A stretch of 64,000 bases of DNA from Flavobacterium sp. H122 (GCF_004959765.1 NZ_SJZD01000002.1:1-64000); one strand, 5' to 3'. Positions 16,637-25,768 are shown, counted from the first letter of the stretch. The notes: generated by a model from the letters alone, not told the origin. A program made the numbers and translations.

Positions 16637-18274
16637 TTATTTCACTAAAATTTTATTGTATTCAGCGGCAGTATTCAGTAACTGCGTGGCACGTTTGATT
16701 TCTGAATTGTTTTTGGTGTAATACTGATACAGACCTTCTTTGTATTGAAAACGTTTGATAATTTCGTCTTTCATCAAATTGATGATTTCTGCTTTGTTTT
16801 TATCAATCTCAGTTTCTTCTGCTTTTTGCAGCGAAGCAAACAAAGCATCATATTGCGTCTTTATGTTTGCATCAATTTTTTCCTTTTTGGCTTGTTCCAA
16901 AACCTCTTTTAAAGCCAGTTCGGTTTTAGTGTCTATTGAAAATTTCTGTGATTTGATGAAGTTTTTAAAATCGGTAAAATCAGCATCTGTCAGATTCGGA
17001 ATGGAACTGCCTAAATTTGGGTTCTTATATACATATTGGGTTACATAATTAAAAATAGCATCATTGCGCAACAAAGCTTCGGCAACAGTACTCATTTTGC
17101 TTTCAGCCAATTCAATATCAGGCTGTATACCCCCGCCGTCATAAACGGTTCTTCCTTTACGGGTTTTAAAAGCATTATAGTTTTTTGCATCTGTCTTGAC
17201 AGCTTTTCCGTTTGCATCTTTTTTGGAATAATCTAAAGCCTGAATACATCTTCCGGACGGAGTATAATATCTCGAAATGGTAACTTTTAACTGTGTGCCA
17301 TAGGTCAGATCAAGAGGACGCTGCACCAAACCTTTACCATAACTGCGTGCCCCTATAACAACGGCACGGTCCAGATCCTGTAAAGCACCGGCAACAATTT
17401 CACTGGCTGAAGCACTTTTTCCATCGACTAAAATAGCCAAAGGGATATTCAAATCTACAGGTTGTTTGGATGTTCTGTAGGTATTGTTATGTTTTTCAAT
17501 TTTTGATTTGGTGGTTACAATCACTTCATTTGCCGGAACAAATAAATTACAGATATTGACTGCCTCGTTAAGCAAACCACCCGGATTGCCTCTCAAATCA
17601 AGAATAATTTGAGTAGCTCCCTGATCTTTTAATTTTTCCAAAGCCTCGCGTGTTTCCGCGGAAGCTTTTCCGTTAAACTGCGACAAAACGATATAGCCCG
17701 TTTTTGCATCGGTCATGCCATAAAACGGAACAGCTTTTACATCAACCTCATCAATTGTTAATTGTGTTGATCTTAGTTCGCCGTTGCGTTTGTACTTTAT
17801 ATCAATTTTAGTGTTTTTGGATCCCCTGAACAGCTGTGAGGCATCTTCCTTAAAATCGGCAAGAATCACATCGTTGATTTGGATTATTTCGTCACCGGCT
17901 TTTAGCCCGGCTTTATCAGCAGCATAGCCTTTGTAAGGCTCGCGTATAAAAGTTTTTCCGTCTTTGCGGGTAATAGCTGCTCCAATTCCGGTATATTCAC
18001 CTGTATTGTTTATTTTAAATCGCACGACATCGCCTTCATTGAAATAAACCGTATAGGGATCCAGTTCTGCCAGCATGCTTTTGATGGATTTATCCATTAA
18101 TTCAGCCGGATTGGTCTGGTCGACATAATTCATGTTAACCGTTTTAAACAAAGTGGTGAATATTTCTATCTGTTTGGCAATTTCAAAGAAATCCTCTTTA
18201 AAACCGGCACCAACAAATAGAAAACCTCCTGCAATGACAGGAAGCAAATATCTTTTTTTGAATGATGTTATCAT
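16637..18274 (-). CDS. Carboxy-terminal processing peptidase (S41 family)
   Basis: 545 residues from the ATG at 18274. An N-terminal membrane anchor or signal (YLLPVIAGGFLFVGAGF) is followed by a PDZ domain near 85-160 (GIGAAITRKDG...AGLKAGDEIIQIND) and the S41 core with LRGNPGGLLNEAVNI, the serine motif GKSASASEIVAGAL and the catalytic lysine in GARSYGKGLVQ. These proteases cut periplasmic proteins at the C-terminus. The frame stays open to 18349, but the start at 18274 overlaps the stop of the upstream gene as ATGA, which argues for translational coupling and against the longer form. Prc/CtpA group; the substrate is unknown. Confidence 0.93.
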   Translation of the reverse strand: MITSFKKRYLLPVIAGGFLFVGAGFKEDFFEIAKQIEIFTTLFKTVNMNYVDQTNPAELMDKSIKSMLAELDPYTVYFNEGDVVRFKINNTGEYTGIGAAITRKDGKTFIREPYKGYAADKAGLKAGDEIIQINDVILADFKEDASQLFRGSKNTKIDIKYKRNGELRSTQLTIDEVDVKAVPFYGMTDAKTGYIVLSQFNGKASAETREALEKLKDQGATQIILDLRGNPGGLLNEAVNICNLFVPANEVIVTTKSKIEKHNNTYRTSKQPVDLNIPLAILVDGKSASASEIVAGALQDLDRAVVIGARSYGKGLVQRPLDLTYGTQLKVTISRYYTPSGRCIQALDYSKKDANGKAVKTDAKNYNAFKTRKGRTVYDGGGIQPDIELAESKMSTVAEALLRNDAIFNYVTQYVYKNPNLGSSIPNLTDADFTDFKNFIKSQKFSIDTKTELALKEVLEQAKKEKIDANIKTQYDALFASLQKAEETEIDKNKAEIINLMKDEIIKRFQYKEGLYQYYTKNNSEIKRATQLLNTAAEYNKILVK

Positions 18275-19113
18275 GACTTGTTTCTTTTTTTCAAAAAGCG
18301 TTTTCTTGCCCAAAGGTATACACCAACGAAAATAAGTATAAATGGCCAAATGCTGATAATACTTAACATAAAATTTGACAATCCGTTAAAGCCTTCTTTA
18401 ATTGAATTCCATATTTTACTGCCATAGGAAGATGTTGCGCCGCTTTCAGAAGGATCAATCGTGTACATTTCAATTGAAATTGTACTAAGTGATATTCTGT
18501 TTTGAAGGTATTTCAACTGGCCTTCCTTGGCTTCGATTTCTTCTCTTATTTCAGCCAGTTTTCCTTCAATTTCAAGCATTTCAGAAACCTTATTGGCTTT
18601 ATTCAATAATTGGATGTAGCGCTCTTCAAGTTTCTTCTTTGATTTCATGCGGGATTCCACATCAATATACTCTTCTGTAACATCTTCCTGAGAAATCTGT
18701 TTTTCGTCAAAATGACTGACTCCTTTGCTGATGTCATTAATAAAAATATCAAAGTTGGCGTTAGGTATCCTAATCAATAAGTTACGGTATGACGCGGCAA
18801 AATCTTTACCCGAAGAATCATTGGCAATAACAGCACCGTATTTTTGTGCGGCATTTTGAATGGCACCAAAGGTTTTAGCTAAATCCTGTGTTTCAAATTT
18901 TAAATTGGCTTTCTTGATGATTTTTGCAGAAGACTCTATGTTTTTTGGCGCGGGCTTATTCCTTGAAACTTCCTCTTTTTTATCATACGATTTTTCTTTT
19001 GGCAGAGAAATCTCTGACAACATTACTTTCCCACCGGCACTTCCAGCTTCCTGATTGCAACCAAATAAGATAAAAACAGGGGCAAGGGCAAAGAGTAAAA
19101 ATGCATTTTTCAT
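18271..19113 (-). CDS. DUF4349 lipoprotein with coiled coil and C-terminal membrane segment
   Basis: 280 residues from the ATG at 19113 (a GTG two codons earlier is less likely). Lipobox FILFGC puts the lipidated Cys at residue 19. The body has the DUF4349 pattern (KANLKFETQDL near 70; YIDVESRMKSKKKLEERYIQL), a coiled coil near 150-190 (MLEIEGKLAEIREEIEAKEGQ), and a last-40-residue transmembrane helix (IWPFILIFVGVYLWARK) with a basic tail. No enzymatic function is known. It overlaps the S41 protease start by 4 nt, so the two are probably translated together and may act together; that link is inference. Confidence 0.85.
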   Translation of the reverse strand: MKNAFLLFALAPVFILFGCNQEAGSAGGKVMLSEISLPKEKSYDKKEEVSRNKPAPKNIESSAKIIKKANLKFETQDLAKTFGAIQNAAQKYGAVIANDSSGKDFAASYRNLLIRIPNANFDIFINDISKGVSHFDEKQISQEDVTEEYIDVESRMKSKKKLEERYIQLLNKANKVSEMLEIEGKLAEIREEIEAKEGQLKYLQNRISLSTISIEMYTIDPSESGATSSYGSKIWNSIKEGFNGLSNFMLSIISIWPFILIFVGVYLWARKRFLKKRNKS

Positions 19114-19211
19114 AACCACAGAATTTTATAAGATTAGACTTATTTAATCCTGTATCAAAAATGCAGCCAAATCTTTGTTGACCGCTGGTCTATTAAATTT
19201 AAAATGAGAAA

Positions 19212-19961
19212 TTAATACTCCAATCGTCCCACATGACGCATTACACGTAAGGTTTTGTTTTTGCGTCGTTCCACATAGCTTGATGAATTAATGGCTTTGT
19301 ATTTTCTTGGACTTGGTAAAATAGCTGCGATAGAGGCCGCTTCGTATTTGGTTAGATTATCCGCACTTTTATGAAACCAGTGTTTACTGGCTGCTTCGGC
19401 GCCATAAACGCCATCTCCCATTTCAATGCTGTTTAGGTACACTTCCATGATGCGTTTCTTACCCCAGATAAGTTCTATTAAAACGGTGTAATAGGCTTCT
19501 AAAGCTTTTCTAAAATAGCTTCGGCCCTGCCATAAGAAAACATTCTTTGCAGTTTGCTGTGAAATGGTGCTTCCTCCTTTAAGTTTTTTTCCTTTTAAGT
19601 TACCGGTAAGCGCTTTATTCATGGCCGAAAAATCAAAACCGTTGTGCTTTAAAAACAAACCATCTTCGCTGGCAACCACTGCCTTTTGTAAATTCATGGA
19701 AATATCTTCCAGTGGTACCCAGTCATGACTGCAAACCATATCTTTTCCAGCAGCATTATGTTCGAAAGCTCTTACTATCATTAGCGGCGTAAAAGGAACG
19801 GGAACAAATTTAAATAACAGAACCAGCGTCAGAGAAATAACATTAAACCATATGAAAAGCTTGAATAAAAAGCGTTTTACTTTACCCCAAAAGGATAGGT
19901 TTTCGTTTTTTTTAGATTGTTTTGATGGTTTTTTTGTAGAAGTGGTTGCTTTTTTTGCCAT
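19212..19961 (-). CDS. mtgA: Monofunctional peptidoglycan glycosyltransferase
   Basis: 249 residues, GT51 family with no transpeptidase domain. A Lys-rich cytoplasmic start (MAKKATTSTKKPSKQSKK) precedes one membrane helix near 30-50 (LFKLFIWFNVISLTLVLLF). Catalytic motifs are ASEDGLFLKHNGFD (general-base Glu), KGGSTISQQTAKN, GKKRIMEVYLNSIEMG and GVYGAEAASKHWF. It polymerises lipid II into glycan strands at the inner membrane. It follows the FAD oxidoreductase by 4 nt on the same strand, so they are in one operon. Confidence 0.95.
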   Translation of the reverse strand: MAKKATTSTKKPSKQSKKNENLSFWGKVKRFLFKLFIWFNVISLTLVLLFKFVPVPFTPLMIVRAFEHNAAGKDMVCSHDWVPLEDISMNLQKAVVASEDGLFLKHNGFDFSAMNKALTGNLKGKKLKGGSTISQQTAKNVFLWQGRSYFRKALEAYYTVLIELIWGKKRIMEVYLNSIEMGDGVYGAEAASKHWFHKSADNLTKYEAASIAAILPSPRKYKAINSSSYVERRKNKTLRVMRHVGRLEY

Positions 19962-19965
19962 TATT

Positions 19966-21078
19966 CTATACTAAATCTGCTAATTCCTGTCCTATTAAAC
20001 TGCCTATTGCCACACCCATGCCGCCCATGCGTACACCACAGTAAACATTATCTGAAAGTGGTTTTACAATTGGTTTTTTATGAGCGCCTACACCCATAAT
20101 ACCGCTCCAGCGATGAGCCACTTTTACTTCGGTGTGGGGCAAAATTACAGTTTTTAGCAATTCATCCAATTTGTTTTGTATTAAATTAGTCTGGTCAAGG
20201 CTGGTGGTGGTTTCGCCTTCAAAGTCTAAATTACGTCCACCTCCAAATAAAATCCGGTCATTGATGTTTCTAAAATAATAATAGCCTTTATCTAAATGAA
20301 AGGTTCCTTTTATATCCAGATTAGGAATAGGTTCAGTGATTAATACCTGAGCACGAGCGGGTTTGACTTCACCTTGAGTTAATTCTCCGGCAAAACCATT
20401 GGTGGCAAAAAGTAATTTTTTGGTCTTGAACGTAAAATCGTTTATTTGAACCTCAACTTCAGTACCCGAATCTGTAAAATTTTTAACTGTTTGATTGTTT
20501 AAAATCTGAATATTGTTTGCGTATGCCTTTTTAAGCAAAGCCTGCATCATGTTGCCCGTGTCTATTTGTGCTTCAAAAGGATTGAAAATACTGTATTCTT
20601 TTATTTTTTCGAAATTGAACCGGTCTACTTGTTTTTCAAAAACATCAGCTTTGAACAAAGGACGAAGCAAATCGTTTATAAAAGGCATCTTTTGAAGACA
20701 CTCGTTGTAACTCGAATCATCATCTTCTAAAAATAATTCATAGCCACCATGAGGTTTAAAATCAATAGCTTCGTCGCTTAAGTTTTTACGTAGTAATTGT
20801 AAACCGCTCCAACGTTTTTGCACCAATTGAATTACTTCTTCTTCTGTATGGGTTTTTAAATCATCAATGATTTCTGATAAGGAACCGAAACAGGCAAAAC
20901 CGGCATTTTTTGTACTGGCTCCTTCAGGCAACATGCCTTTTTCTAAAATTAGAATTTTACTTTCCGGAAAACGTTCACGCAAGCGTAATGCAGTGTGTAA
21001 ACCAACAATTCCACTTCCTACAATAGTGTAGTCAACATTTGTAAACCAATTTTTTAATTCCCAGTAACTTAAATACAT
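19966..21078 (-). CDS. FAD-dependent oxidoreductase, DAO family
   Basis: 370 residues. The N-terminal dinucleotide-binding motif is VGSGIVGLHTALRLRE, followed by LEKGMLPEGASTKNAGFA, typical of DAO-family amine or amino-acid oxidases (PuuB/glycine-oxidase group). The C-terminal part has RWSGIMGVGAHKKPIV and VYCGVRMGGMGVAIGSLIGQ, closing the FAD site. The substrate cannot be told from sequence. Its start lies inside the last codons of the histidine kinase (10-nt overlap) and mtgA follows by 4 nt, so all three are co-transcribed. A link to cell-wall work is not evident. Confidence 0.88.
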   Translation of the reverse strand: MYLSYWELKNWFTNVDYTIVGSGIVGLHTALRLRERFPESKILILEKGMLPEGASTKNAGFACFGSLSEIIDDLKTHTEEEVIQLVQKRWSGLQLLRKNLSDEAIDFKPHGGYELFLEDDDSSYNECLQKMPFINDLLRPLFKADVFEKQVDRFNFEKIKEYSIFNPFEAQIDTGNMMQALLKKAYANNIQILNNQTVKNFTDSGTEVEVQINDFTFKTKKLLFATNGFAGELTQGEVKPARAQVLITEPIPNLDIKGTFHLDKGYYYFRNINDRILFGGGRNLDFEGETTTSLDQTNLIQNKLDELLKTVILPHTEVKVAHRWSGIMGVGAHKKPIVKPLSDNVYCGVRMGGMGVAIGSLIGQELADLV

Positions 21079-22220
21079 TTTTTATAGATGATTTGAAAGG
21101 TTGTCCCTTTGTTAAGTTCAGAGTGTAATACTCTAATTTTACCTTTGTGGTATTCTTCTACTATTCTTTTAGTTAAAGATAAACCTAATCCCCAGCCTCG
21201 TTTTTTTGTCGTATAGCCAGGTTCAAAAATTTTATTGAATTGATTTTTAGGAATACCTTTTCCGGTATCTGAAATTTTAATTTTTGTATAGTACTCGCCA
21301 TCTTCAATAAAAATACCTATCGAACCTCTTCCACGCATGGCATCAATAGCATTTTTTACTAAATTTTCTATGGTCCATCCGTGCAATGTAGGATTGAGTT
21401 TTACTAAAATTGGATAATCCGGGGCGCTAAAATGAAAATTGACCTGACCTTCAAAACGTGAAGCTAAATATTCATAAGCCAATTGGGTTTCAGCAACCAA
21501 ATCGCGTTCTTCCAAATTAGGTTCCGATCCTATTTTTGAAAATCTTTCGGTGATATTTTGAAGACGAGTGATGTCCTTTTCGATTTCAGTAACCGTTGAT
21601 TCATCAACATTGTCGGCTTTCATGATTTCCACCCAGCCTATTAAAGATGATAATGGAGTTCCTATTTGATGGGCCGTTTCTTTTGCCATCCCCGCCCAAA
21701 GTTTGTTTTGTGATGAAATCTTATTGGTTCGGTAATAATTATATACTAAGGCTCCAAAAAGAAAAATAATCGTAATGAGCGCCATTGGATAATATTTTAA
21801 TTGGCTCAATAGTGGAGAGTTAGTGTAATACAAATATTGGAAATGGTTTTTATCGATGCGGATTTCAATTTTATTATTGGCAGTTTTAAATTGCTGTAAA
21901 AGCCTTCTTGATTTAACCGAATCTTTTAATATTTCTTCATCAATGTTATTGATACTTAAAATACTGTCGTTTTTATCTACAAGAATGGTTGGTATGGTTC
22001 CGTTATTAGTCAAAATTTGAAGTGGCAAATCTACTTCAGTATCATCAGTTGCATTTTGAAGCGTCTTTTGTGCAGTAGCCCAAAGTTCCATTTTATTTCG
22101 CTCCTCATTTTTAAATATTTGAACCAAAGTATAGGTATTCCAAAGAATTAGAACAATTATCAAAAATGATAATCCAACTAGTATCCAGCGAACTGTGTTA
22201 TTTCTTTCTGAAAAATTCAT
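21069..22220 (-). CDS. Membrane sensor histidine kinase
   Basis: 383 residues. Two membrane helices near 11-33 and 143-163 flank a roughly 110-residue periplasmic sensor. The H-box is AKETAHQIGTPLSSL with the phosphorylated His at 184. The ATPase domain has NLVKNAIDAMRGRGS (N box), ISDTGKGIPK (G1), FEPGYTTKKRG (F box) and GLGLSLTKRIVEEYH (G2). No HAMP or PAS domain is obvious. No response regulator gene is adjacent, so its partner must be elsewhere. It is first in an operon with the FAD oxidoreductase and mtgA. Confidence 0.93.
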   Translation of the reverse strand: MNFSERNNTVRWILVGLSFLIIVLILWNTYTLVQIFKNEERNKMELWATAQKTLQNATDDTEVDLPLQILTNNGTIPTILVDKNDSILSINNIDEEILKDSVKSRRLLQQFKTANNKIEIRIDKNHFQYLYYTNSPLLSQLKYYPMALITIIFLFGALVYNYYRTNKISSQNKLWAGMAKETAHQIGTPLSSLIGWVEIMKADNVDESTVTEIEKDITRLQNITERFSKIGSEPNLEERDLVAETQLAYEYLASRFEGQVNFHFSAPDYPILVKLNPTLHGWTIENLVKNAIDAMRGRGSIGIFIEDGEYYTKIKISDTGKGIPKNQFNKIFEPGYTTKKRGWGLGLSLTKRIVEEYHKGKIRVLHSELNKGTTFQIIYKKCI

Positions 22221-22288
22221 GTGTTTTCTTGAGTGGTTAAATATAGTAAAAAGTCTATTTTCTATTCTCTATTTTCTTTGTTCTTTCT

Positions 22289-22296
22289 TACTTTTG
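22289..22296 (+). promoter_or_regulatory. -7 promoter element TACTTTTG
   Basis: Exact TAnnTTTG match, 18 nt before the ATG at 22315. It supports that start over a longer open frame reaching back to 22195 that would overlap the divergent histidine kinase. Confidence 0.65.
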
Positions 22297-22314
22297 CTCC
22301 AAATCAATACAACA

Positions 22315-23190
22315 ATGAAAAGTTTTTCTCCAAAAGATATTGCAACACCACAATTACAAGCCTATTTACAAGGAGCTGTAGCTCCTAGACCTATTGCGTT
22401 TGCAAGCACAATTAACGAAGAAGGAGTCCCAAATTTATCTCCGTTCAGTTTCTTTAATATTTTTAGTGCCAATCCGCCTATTTTGGTTTTTTCACCTTCA
22501 AGACGTGTTCGTGACAATACGACCAAACATACTTTAGAAAATGTTCTGGCTACCAAAGAAGTAGTGATTAATGTTGTAAATTATGATATCGTACAGCAAA
22601 CATCTTTAGCAAGTACAGAATATGGAGATGGTGTAAACGAATTTGAAAAAGCAGGGTTGACTGCAATTGCATCAGATTTGGTAAAGCCTTTTCGTGTAGC
22701 GGAATCACCGGTTCAGTTAGAATGTAAGGTTAATGATGTCATTGCGTTGGGAACCGAAGGTGGAGCAGGAAACTTGGTCATTTGCGAAATAGTGAAAGTG
22801 CATATCAGTGAAGAGATTTTAGATGAAAAAGGAGGAATTGACCAACATAAAATTGATTTGGTTTCCCGTTTAGGAGGAAACTGGTATTCGCGTTCAAACA
22901 TGGGATTGTTTGAAGTACCAAAACCATTGGTGACTCTTGGTGTTGGTGTTGATGCTATTCCTGATTACATCAGAAAAGATACTTTTTTCACAGGTAACGA
23001 TTTGGGGATGTTAGGAAATATTGAAGCATTGCCTACCGAGGAAGAAATTGCTATATTTGTCCAGGAAAATTTTACTGTGAAAGCAGTTTTAAGTGCTGAT
23101 GACCGTTTAAAAGTCAATCAGTTAGCAAAAGAATATTTAGAAAAACAAGACATACTTTCAGCTTGGAAAGTATTATTGGCAAAGCAATAA
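22315..23190 (+). CDS. Flavin reductase-like FMN-binding protein
   Basis: 291 residues from the ATG at 22315. It carries the flavin_reduct fold: GAVAPRPIAFASTINEEGVPNLSPFSFFN near residue 20, ANPPILVFSPSRR, and GDGVNEFEKAGLT. Relatives bind FMN and use NAD(P)H to reduce flavin or act on unknown substrates; an extra C-terminal section of about 70 residues is typical of this bacterial subfamily. The promoter box 18 nt upstream and family alignment favour this start. The DUF3127 gene follows after 11 nt, so they are probably one transcript. Confidence 0.9.
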   Translation: MKSFSPKDIATPQLQAYLQGAVAPRPIAFASTINEEGVPNLSPFSFFNIFSANPPILVFSPSRRVRDNTTKHTLENVLATKEVVINVVNYDIVQQTSLASTEYGDGVNEFEKAGLTAIASDLVKPFRVAESPVQLECKVNDVIALGTEGGAGNLVICEIVKVHISEEILDEKGGIDQHKIDLVSRLGGNWYSRSNMGLFEVPKPLVTLGVGVDAIPDYIRKDTFFTGNDLGMLGNIEALPTEEEIAIFVQENFTVKAVLSADDRLKVNQLAKEYLEKQDILSAWKVLLAKQ

Positions 23191-23201
23191 ATTTAGAGAT
23201 T

Positions 23202-23579
23202 ATGGAAGTTACAGGAAGAATTAAAGTGATTAACCCTACACAAGACGTTAGCGCATCATTCAAGAAAAGAGAGTTGGTAGTTACTACAGATGAGCAGTAC
23301 CCGCAACACATTATGATTGAGTTTACCCAGGCAAAAGTAGATGATTTGAATAACTTCCAGGTTGGTGAGCAGGTAAAAGTATCTATCAATTTACGTGGCC
23401 GTGAGTGGACAAACCCACAAGGTGAAACGAAATATTTTAACTCTATCCAGGGATGGAGAATTGAACGTTTACAGCAAGCGGCACCGGCAGGACAGCAAAT
23501 GCCTCCAATGCCTGCAGCACAGGCGTTCGAACCGGCACCAAGTTTTAACGAAGAGGAGCATGATGATTTACCATTCTAA
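23202..23579 (+). CDS. DUF3127 domain protein, SSB-like OB fold predicted
   Basis: 125 residues from the ATG at 23202 (MEVTGRIKVINPTQDVSASF), a start matching family members; an open frame extending to 23163 lacks support. The core has KRELVVTTDEQYPQHIMIEF, VGEQVKVSINLRGREW and YFNSIQGWRIERL, an OB-like pattern, then a Pro/Ala-rich tail ending in EEHDDLPF. That acidic DDLPF tip closely resembles the C-terminal tip of single-stranded DNA-binding proteins, which recruits partners. Function is undemonstrated. It sits 11 nt after the flavin reductase. Confidence 0.88.
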   Translation: MEVTGRIKVINPTQDVSASFKKRELVVTTDEQYPQHIMIEFTQAKVDDLNNFQVGEQVKVSINLRGREWTNPQGETKYFNSIQGWRIERLQQAAPAGQQMPPMPAAQAFEPAPSFNEEEHDDLPF

Positions 23580-23612
23580 TTTCTGATTGGAGAATTTAGA
23601 ATTTAGATATTA

Positions 23613-23647
23613 GAATGTCATACTGAGCTTGTCGAGGTGTGACATTC
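23613..23647 (+). repeat. Intergenic palindromic repeat with ctgagcttgtcgag core
   Basis: Arms gaatgtca (23613-23620) and tgacattc (23640-23647), extended inward by three more pairs, enclose tgagcttgtcgag; a T-run follows. A closely related core, ctgagcttgccgaag, sits in the terminator at 49325-49400. It probably doubles as terminator for the flavin reductase/DUF3127 unit. Confidence 0.7.
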
Positions 23648-23679
23648 GTTTTTTAAATCTTTTATCTATTTTCTGAGAT

Positions 23680-24324
23680 ATGTATTTTATAACCAAAGAA
23701 TTATATTTTCCACCCGTAGAGCAGACTTCACCTGAAGGTGTCCTGGCTGTTGGAGGCGATTTGTCTCCTGAGCGTTTATTGCTTGCTTACAAGAATGGGA
23801 TTTTTCCTTGGTTTGATGATGCCGACCCTATTTTGTGGTGGTGCCCGCCGGAGCGCATGGTTTTGTTTCCGGAAGAATTTAAACCATCTAAAAGTATGCG
23901 GAATGTGATTAACAAAGGCATTTATAAAGTTACTTTTAATCAGGCTTTTAGAGAAGTAATGGTAAACTGTCAGCAGGTTTATCGCCCAGGGCAATACGGC
24001 ACGTGGATTACCGAAGAGATGATAGATGCCTACACTTTTTTACATGAAATCGGTAAAGCGATGTCGGTTGAGGTGTGGTTTGAAGACAAATTGGTCGGAG
24101 GCTTGTACGGTGTGGATATGGATCATGTTTTTTGCGGTGAAAGCATGTTTGCCCACATGAGTAATGCCTCAAAAGTAGCCTTTGTAGCATTGGTCGCTTA
24201 TTTGAAAAAGAACAACTATGAATTATTGGATTGTCAGGTTTATAATGACCATCTTGCCAGTTTAGGCTGCAGGGAAATACCGAGAGAAGATTTTTTGGAT
24301 ATTTTAAAAAAGAAGAAACAATAA
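23680..24324 (+). CDS. aat: Leucyl/phenylalanyl-tRNA-protein transferase
   Basis: 214 residues, normal length. Family motifs: FPPVEQTSPEGVLAVGGDLS near the N-terminus, YKNGIFPWFDDADPILWWCP, RMVLFPEEFKPSKSMRN, GTWITEEMIDAY, SVEVWFEDKLVGGLYGV and FCGESMFAHMSNASKVA. It moves Leu or Phe from tRNA onto proteins with N-terminal Arg or Lys, marking them for ClpS/ClpAP degradation. It stands alone after a palindromic spacer and faces the AIM24 operon tail to tail. Confidence 0.97.
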   Translation: MYFITKELYFPPVEQTSPEGVLAVGGDLSPERLLLAYKNGIFPWFDDADPILWWCPPERMVLFPEEFKPSKSMRNVINKGIYKVTFNQAFREVMVNCQQVYRPGQYGTWITEEMIDAYTFLHEIGKAMSVEVWFEDKLVGGLYGVDMDHVFCGESMFAHMSNASKVAFVALVAYLKKNNYELLDCQVYNDHLASLGCREIPREDFLDILKKKKQ

Positions 24325-24327
24325 AAA

Positions 24328-24357
24328 AAGCAGTTCTTATGAATTGAAGAACTGCTT
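24328..24357 (-). terminator. Terminator of the M48-AIM24 operon
   Basis: Perfect 11-bp stem aagcagttctt (24328-24338) / aagaactgctt (24347-24357), 8-nt loop. The T-run lies on the minus-strand side, so it mainly serves the AIM24 operon; it may also stop aat transcription. Confidence 0.88.
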
Positions 24358-24362
24358 AAAGA

Positions 24363-25049
24363 TTATTTACTTTTCTTTTGAGGTCTGAATGGGAATGTCC
24401 AGTTTAAAAACGGATTAATTTTCCTGGTCTGAACCCAAATTTTTCCTTTTCCACTAAAACGGCATACAAGCCCTTCACCTGAAAAAAACAAGGATTTATA
24501 TCCTCCAACTGTTGATACATCATAGGTTAACCCTTCTGTAAAAGCAACAATATGTCCTGTATCTACGATATATCCATCTTCTACATCAATTGACATAATA
24601 CCGCCATAAGAATTAAACCACAAATCACCTTCTCCGGAACACTTAATCAAAAATAAATTTTCTCCGGAAAAAAAGCCTTTGATCAATCCTTGAAATTTAG
24701 ATTCAACATTTATGCTGTCTGATGATGCTAAAAATGCAGTATTCTGTAAATAAATAGTTTCATTGTTTAAATATACATGCTCAACATCGCCGGCGCAAGC
24801 AGGAGCTAACTGCAAATCACCTTGGCCGTTTTGAGCGGTAAATTCATTTATAAATAATGATTCTCCGGTTAAAAAACGTGAAAACCCGCCTTTTAATTTA
24901 GACTTCATTTCAATATTGGTATCCATAGTAGCCATTGCGCCAGCTTCTACTTTTAATTTTTTTCCGGATGGAATATTAATTGTTACAAAGCCAAAATCCG
25001 GTTTGCAATCCATTCTAAATTCAAATCCTTTTGTATTTTGTGTTTCCAT
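24363..25049 (-). CDS. AIM24 family protein (third of three tandem paralogues)
   Basis: 228 residues, TIGR00266/AIM24 family. Features: LKVEAGAMATMDTNIEMKSK near the start, FINEFTAQNGQGDLQLAPACAGDV, the shared segment YIVDTGHIVAFTEGL, and GEGLVCRFSGKGKIWVQTR at the end. The fold is a beta-rich double barrel of unknown biochemical role; yeast Aim24 affects mitochondrial inner-membrane architecture. No signal peptide or membrane segment. It follows the second paralogue by 2 nt and ends at a strong terminator. Confidence 0.9.
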   Translation of the reverse strand: METQNTKGFEFRMDCKPDFGFVTINIPSGKKLKVEAGAMATMDTNIEMKSKLKGGFSRFLTGESLFINEFTAQNGQGDLQLAPACAGDVEHVYLNNETIYLQNTAFLASSDSINVESKFQGLIKGFFSGENLFLIKCSGEGDLWFNSYGGIMSIDVEDGYIVDTGHIVAFTEGLTYDVSTVGGYKSLFFSGEGLVCRFSGKGKIWVQTRKINPFLNWTFPFRPQKKSK

Positions 25050-25051
25050 AA

Positions 25052-25768
25052 TTAATTTCTTGGTTTTAGTTTAGATCCCAGGACTTCTCCAAATGAAGAT
25101 GAATTGTGGGATTGAACCCAAACTGTTCCCTGACCTTTAAATTTGCACACTAAGCCTTCACCCCCTAAAATTGAACTTACCCAGCTTTTTCCAGCTTTTG
25201 AAAGTGAAAAATTCAGATTTTCCTCAAAAGCAACAATATGACCCGTGTCAACAATATACTCACCATCGACTTTAATAGGATAAATTGCCCCGAATGAATT
25301 AATCACTACTGTTCCTTTGCCTTTTATTGATAACCAAAATAATCCTTCTTTAGAAACAAGATTTTTGAATCCTTGAAAACTCATATCAACGGTAATATCT
25401 GAAGAGCTTGCAACATATGACCCGCCTTGAACGATAATCCCTTCACCATTCAGTTCTTTTACCATCATATCACCTGGGAGTGTCGTACTTAAAAAAACAG
25501 TCCCCGGTACATTGCCGGCTTTATAATGATTAAGAAAAAAACTTTCTCCTGAAATCATTCTTTTCAAACCTTTTAAAATCCCGCCGGATTTCTTCTGCTG
25601 GGTTGAAGTTGTCATGCTGATTGAAGGACTCATTGCAATCATCGCTCCGGCTTCGGCTGTAAATTCCTCACCTGGCTGCAGTTTTATTTGTGCGGCTGTT
25701 GAGCCTGGCTGCATTTTTAAATCAACTTTCAACGTGTTTGATTTTTCTGCTATATATTGTGTTTCCAT
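25052..25768 (-). CDS. AIM24 family protein (second of three tandem paralogues)
   Basis: 238 residues from the ATG at 25768; an in-frame TTG four codons earlier is less likely. Matches its neighbours at EEFTAEAGAMIAMSPSISM, FFLNHYKAGNVPGTVFLS, EYIVDTGHIVAFEENL and GEGLVCKFKGQGTVWVQS. It carries extra residues near 50 (TSTQQKKSGGILKGLKR) that the others lack. Membership in AIM24 is clear; function is unknown. Spacing of 15 nt and 2 nt to its neighbours puts it in the middle of the four-gene operon. Confidence 0.9.
   Translation of the reverse strand: METQYIAEKSNTLKVDLKMQPGSTAAQIKLQPGEEFTAEAGAMIAMSPSISMTTSTQQKKSGGILKGLKRMISGESFFLNHYKAGNVPGTVFLSTTLPGDMMVKELNGEGIIVQGGSYVASSSDITVDMSFQGFKNLVSKEGLFWLSIKGKGTVVINSFGAIYPIKVDGEYIVDTGHIVAFEENLNFSLSKAGKSWVSSILGGEGLVCKFKGQGTVWVQSHNSSSFGEVLGSKLKPRN

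Noticed and set aside
22195..22314. Longer N-terminus for the flavin reductase
   Set aside because: Would overlap the divergent histidine kinase start, and a promoter box lies between; the ATG at 22315 fits the family.
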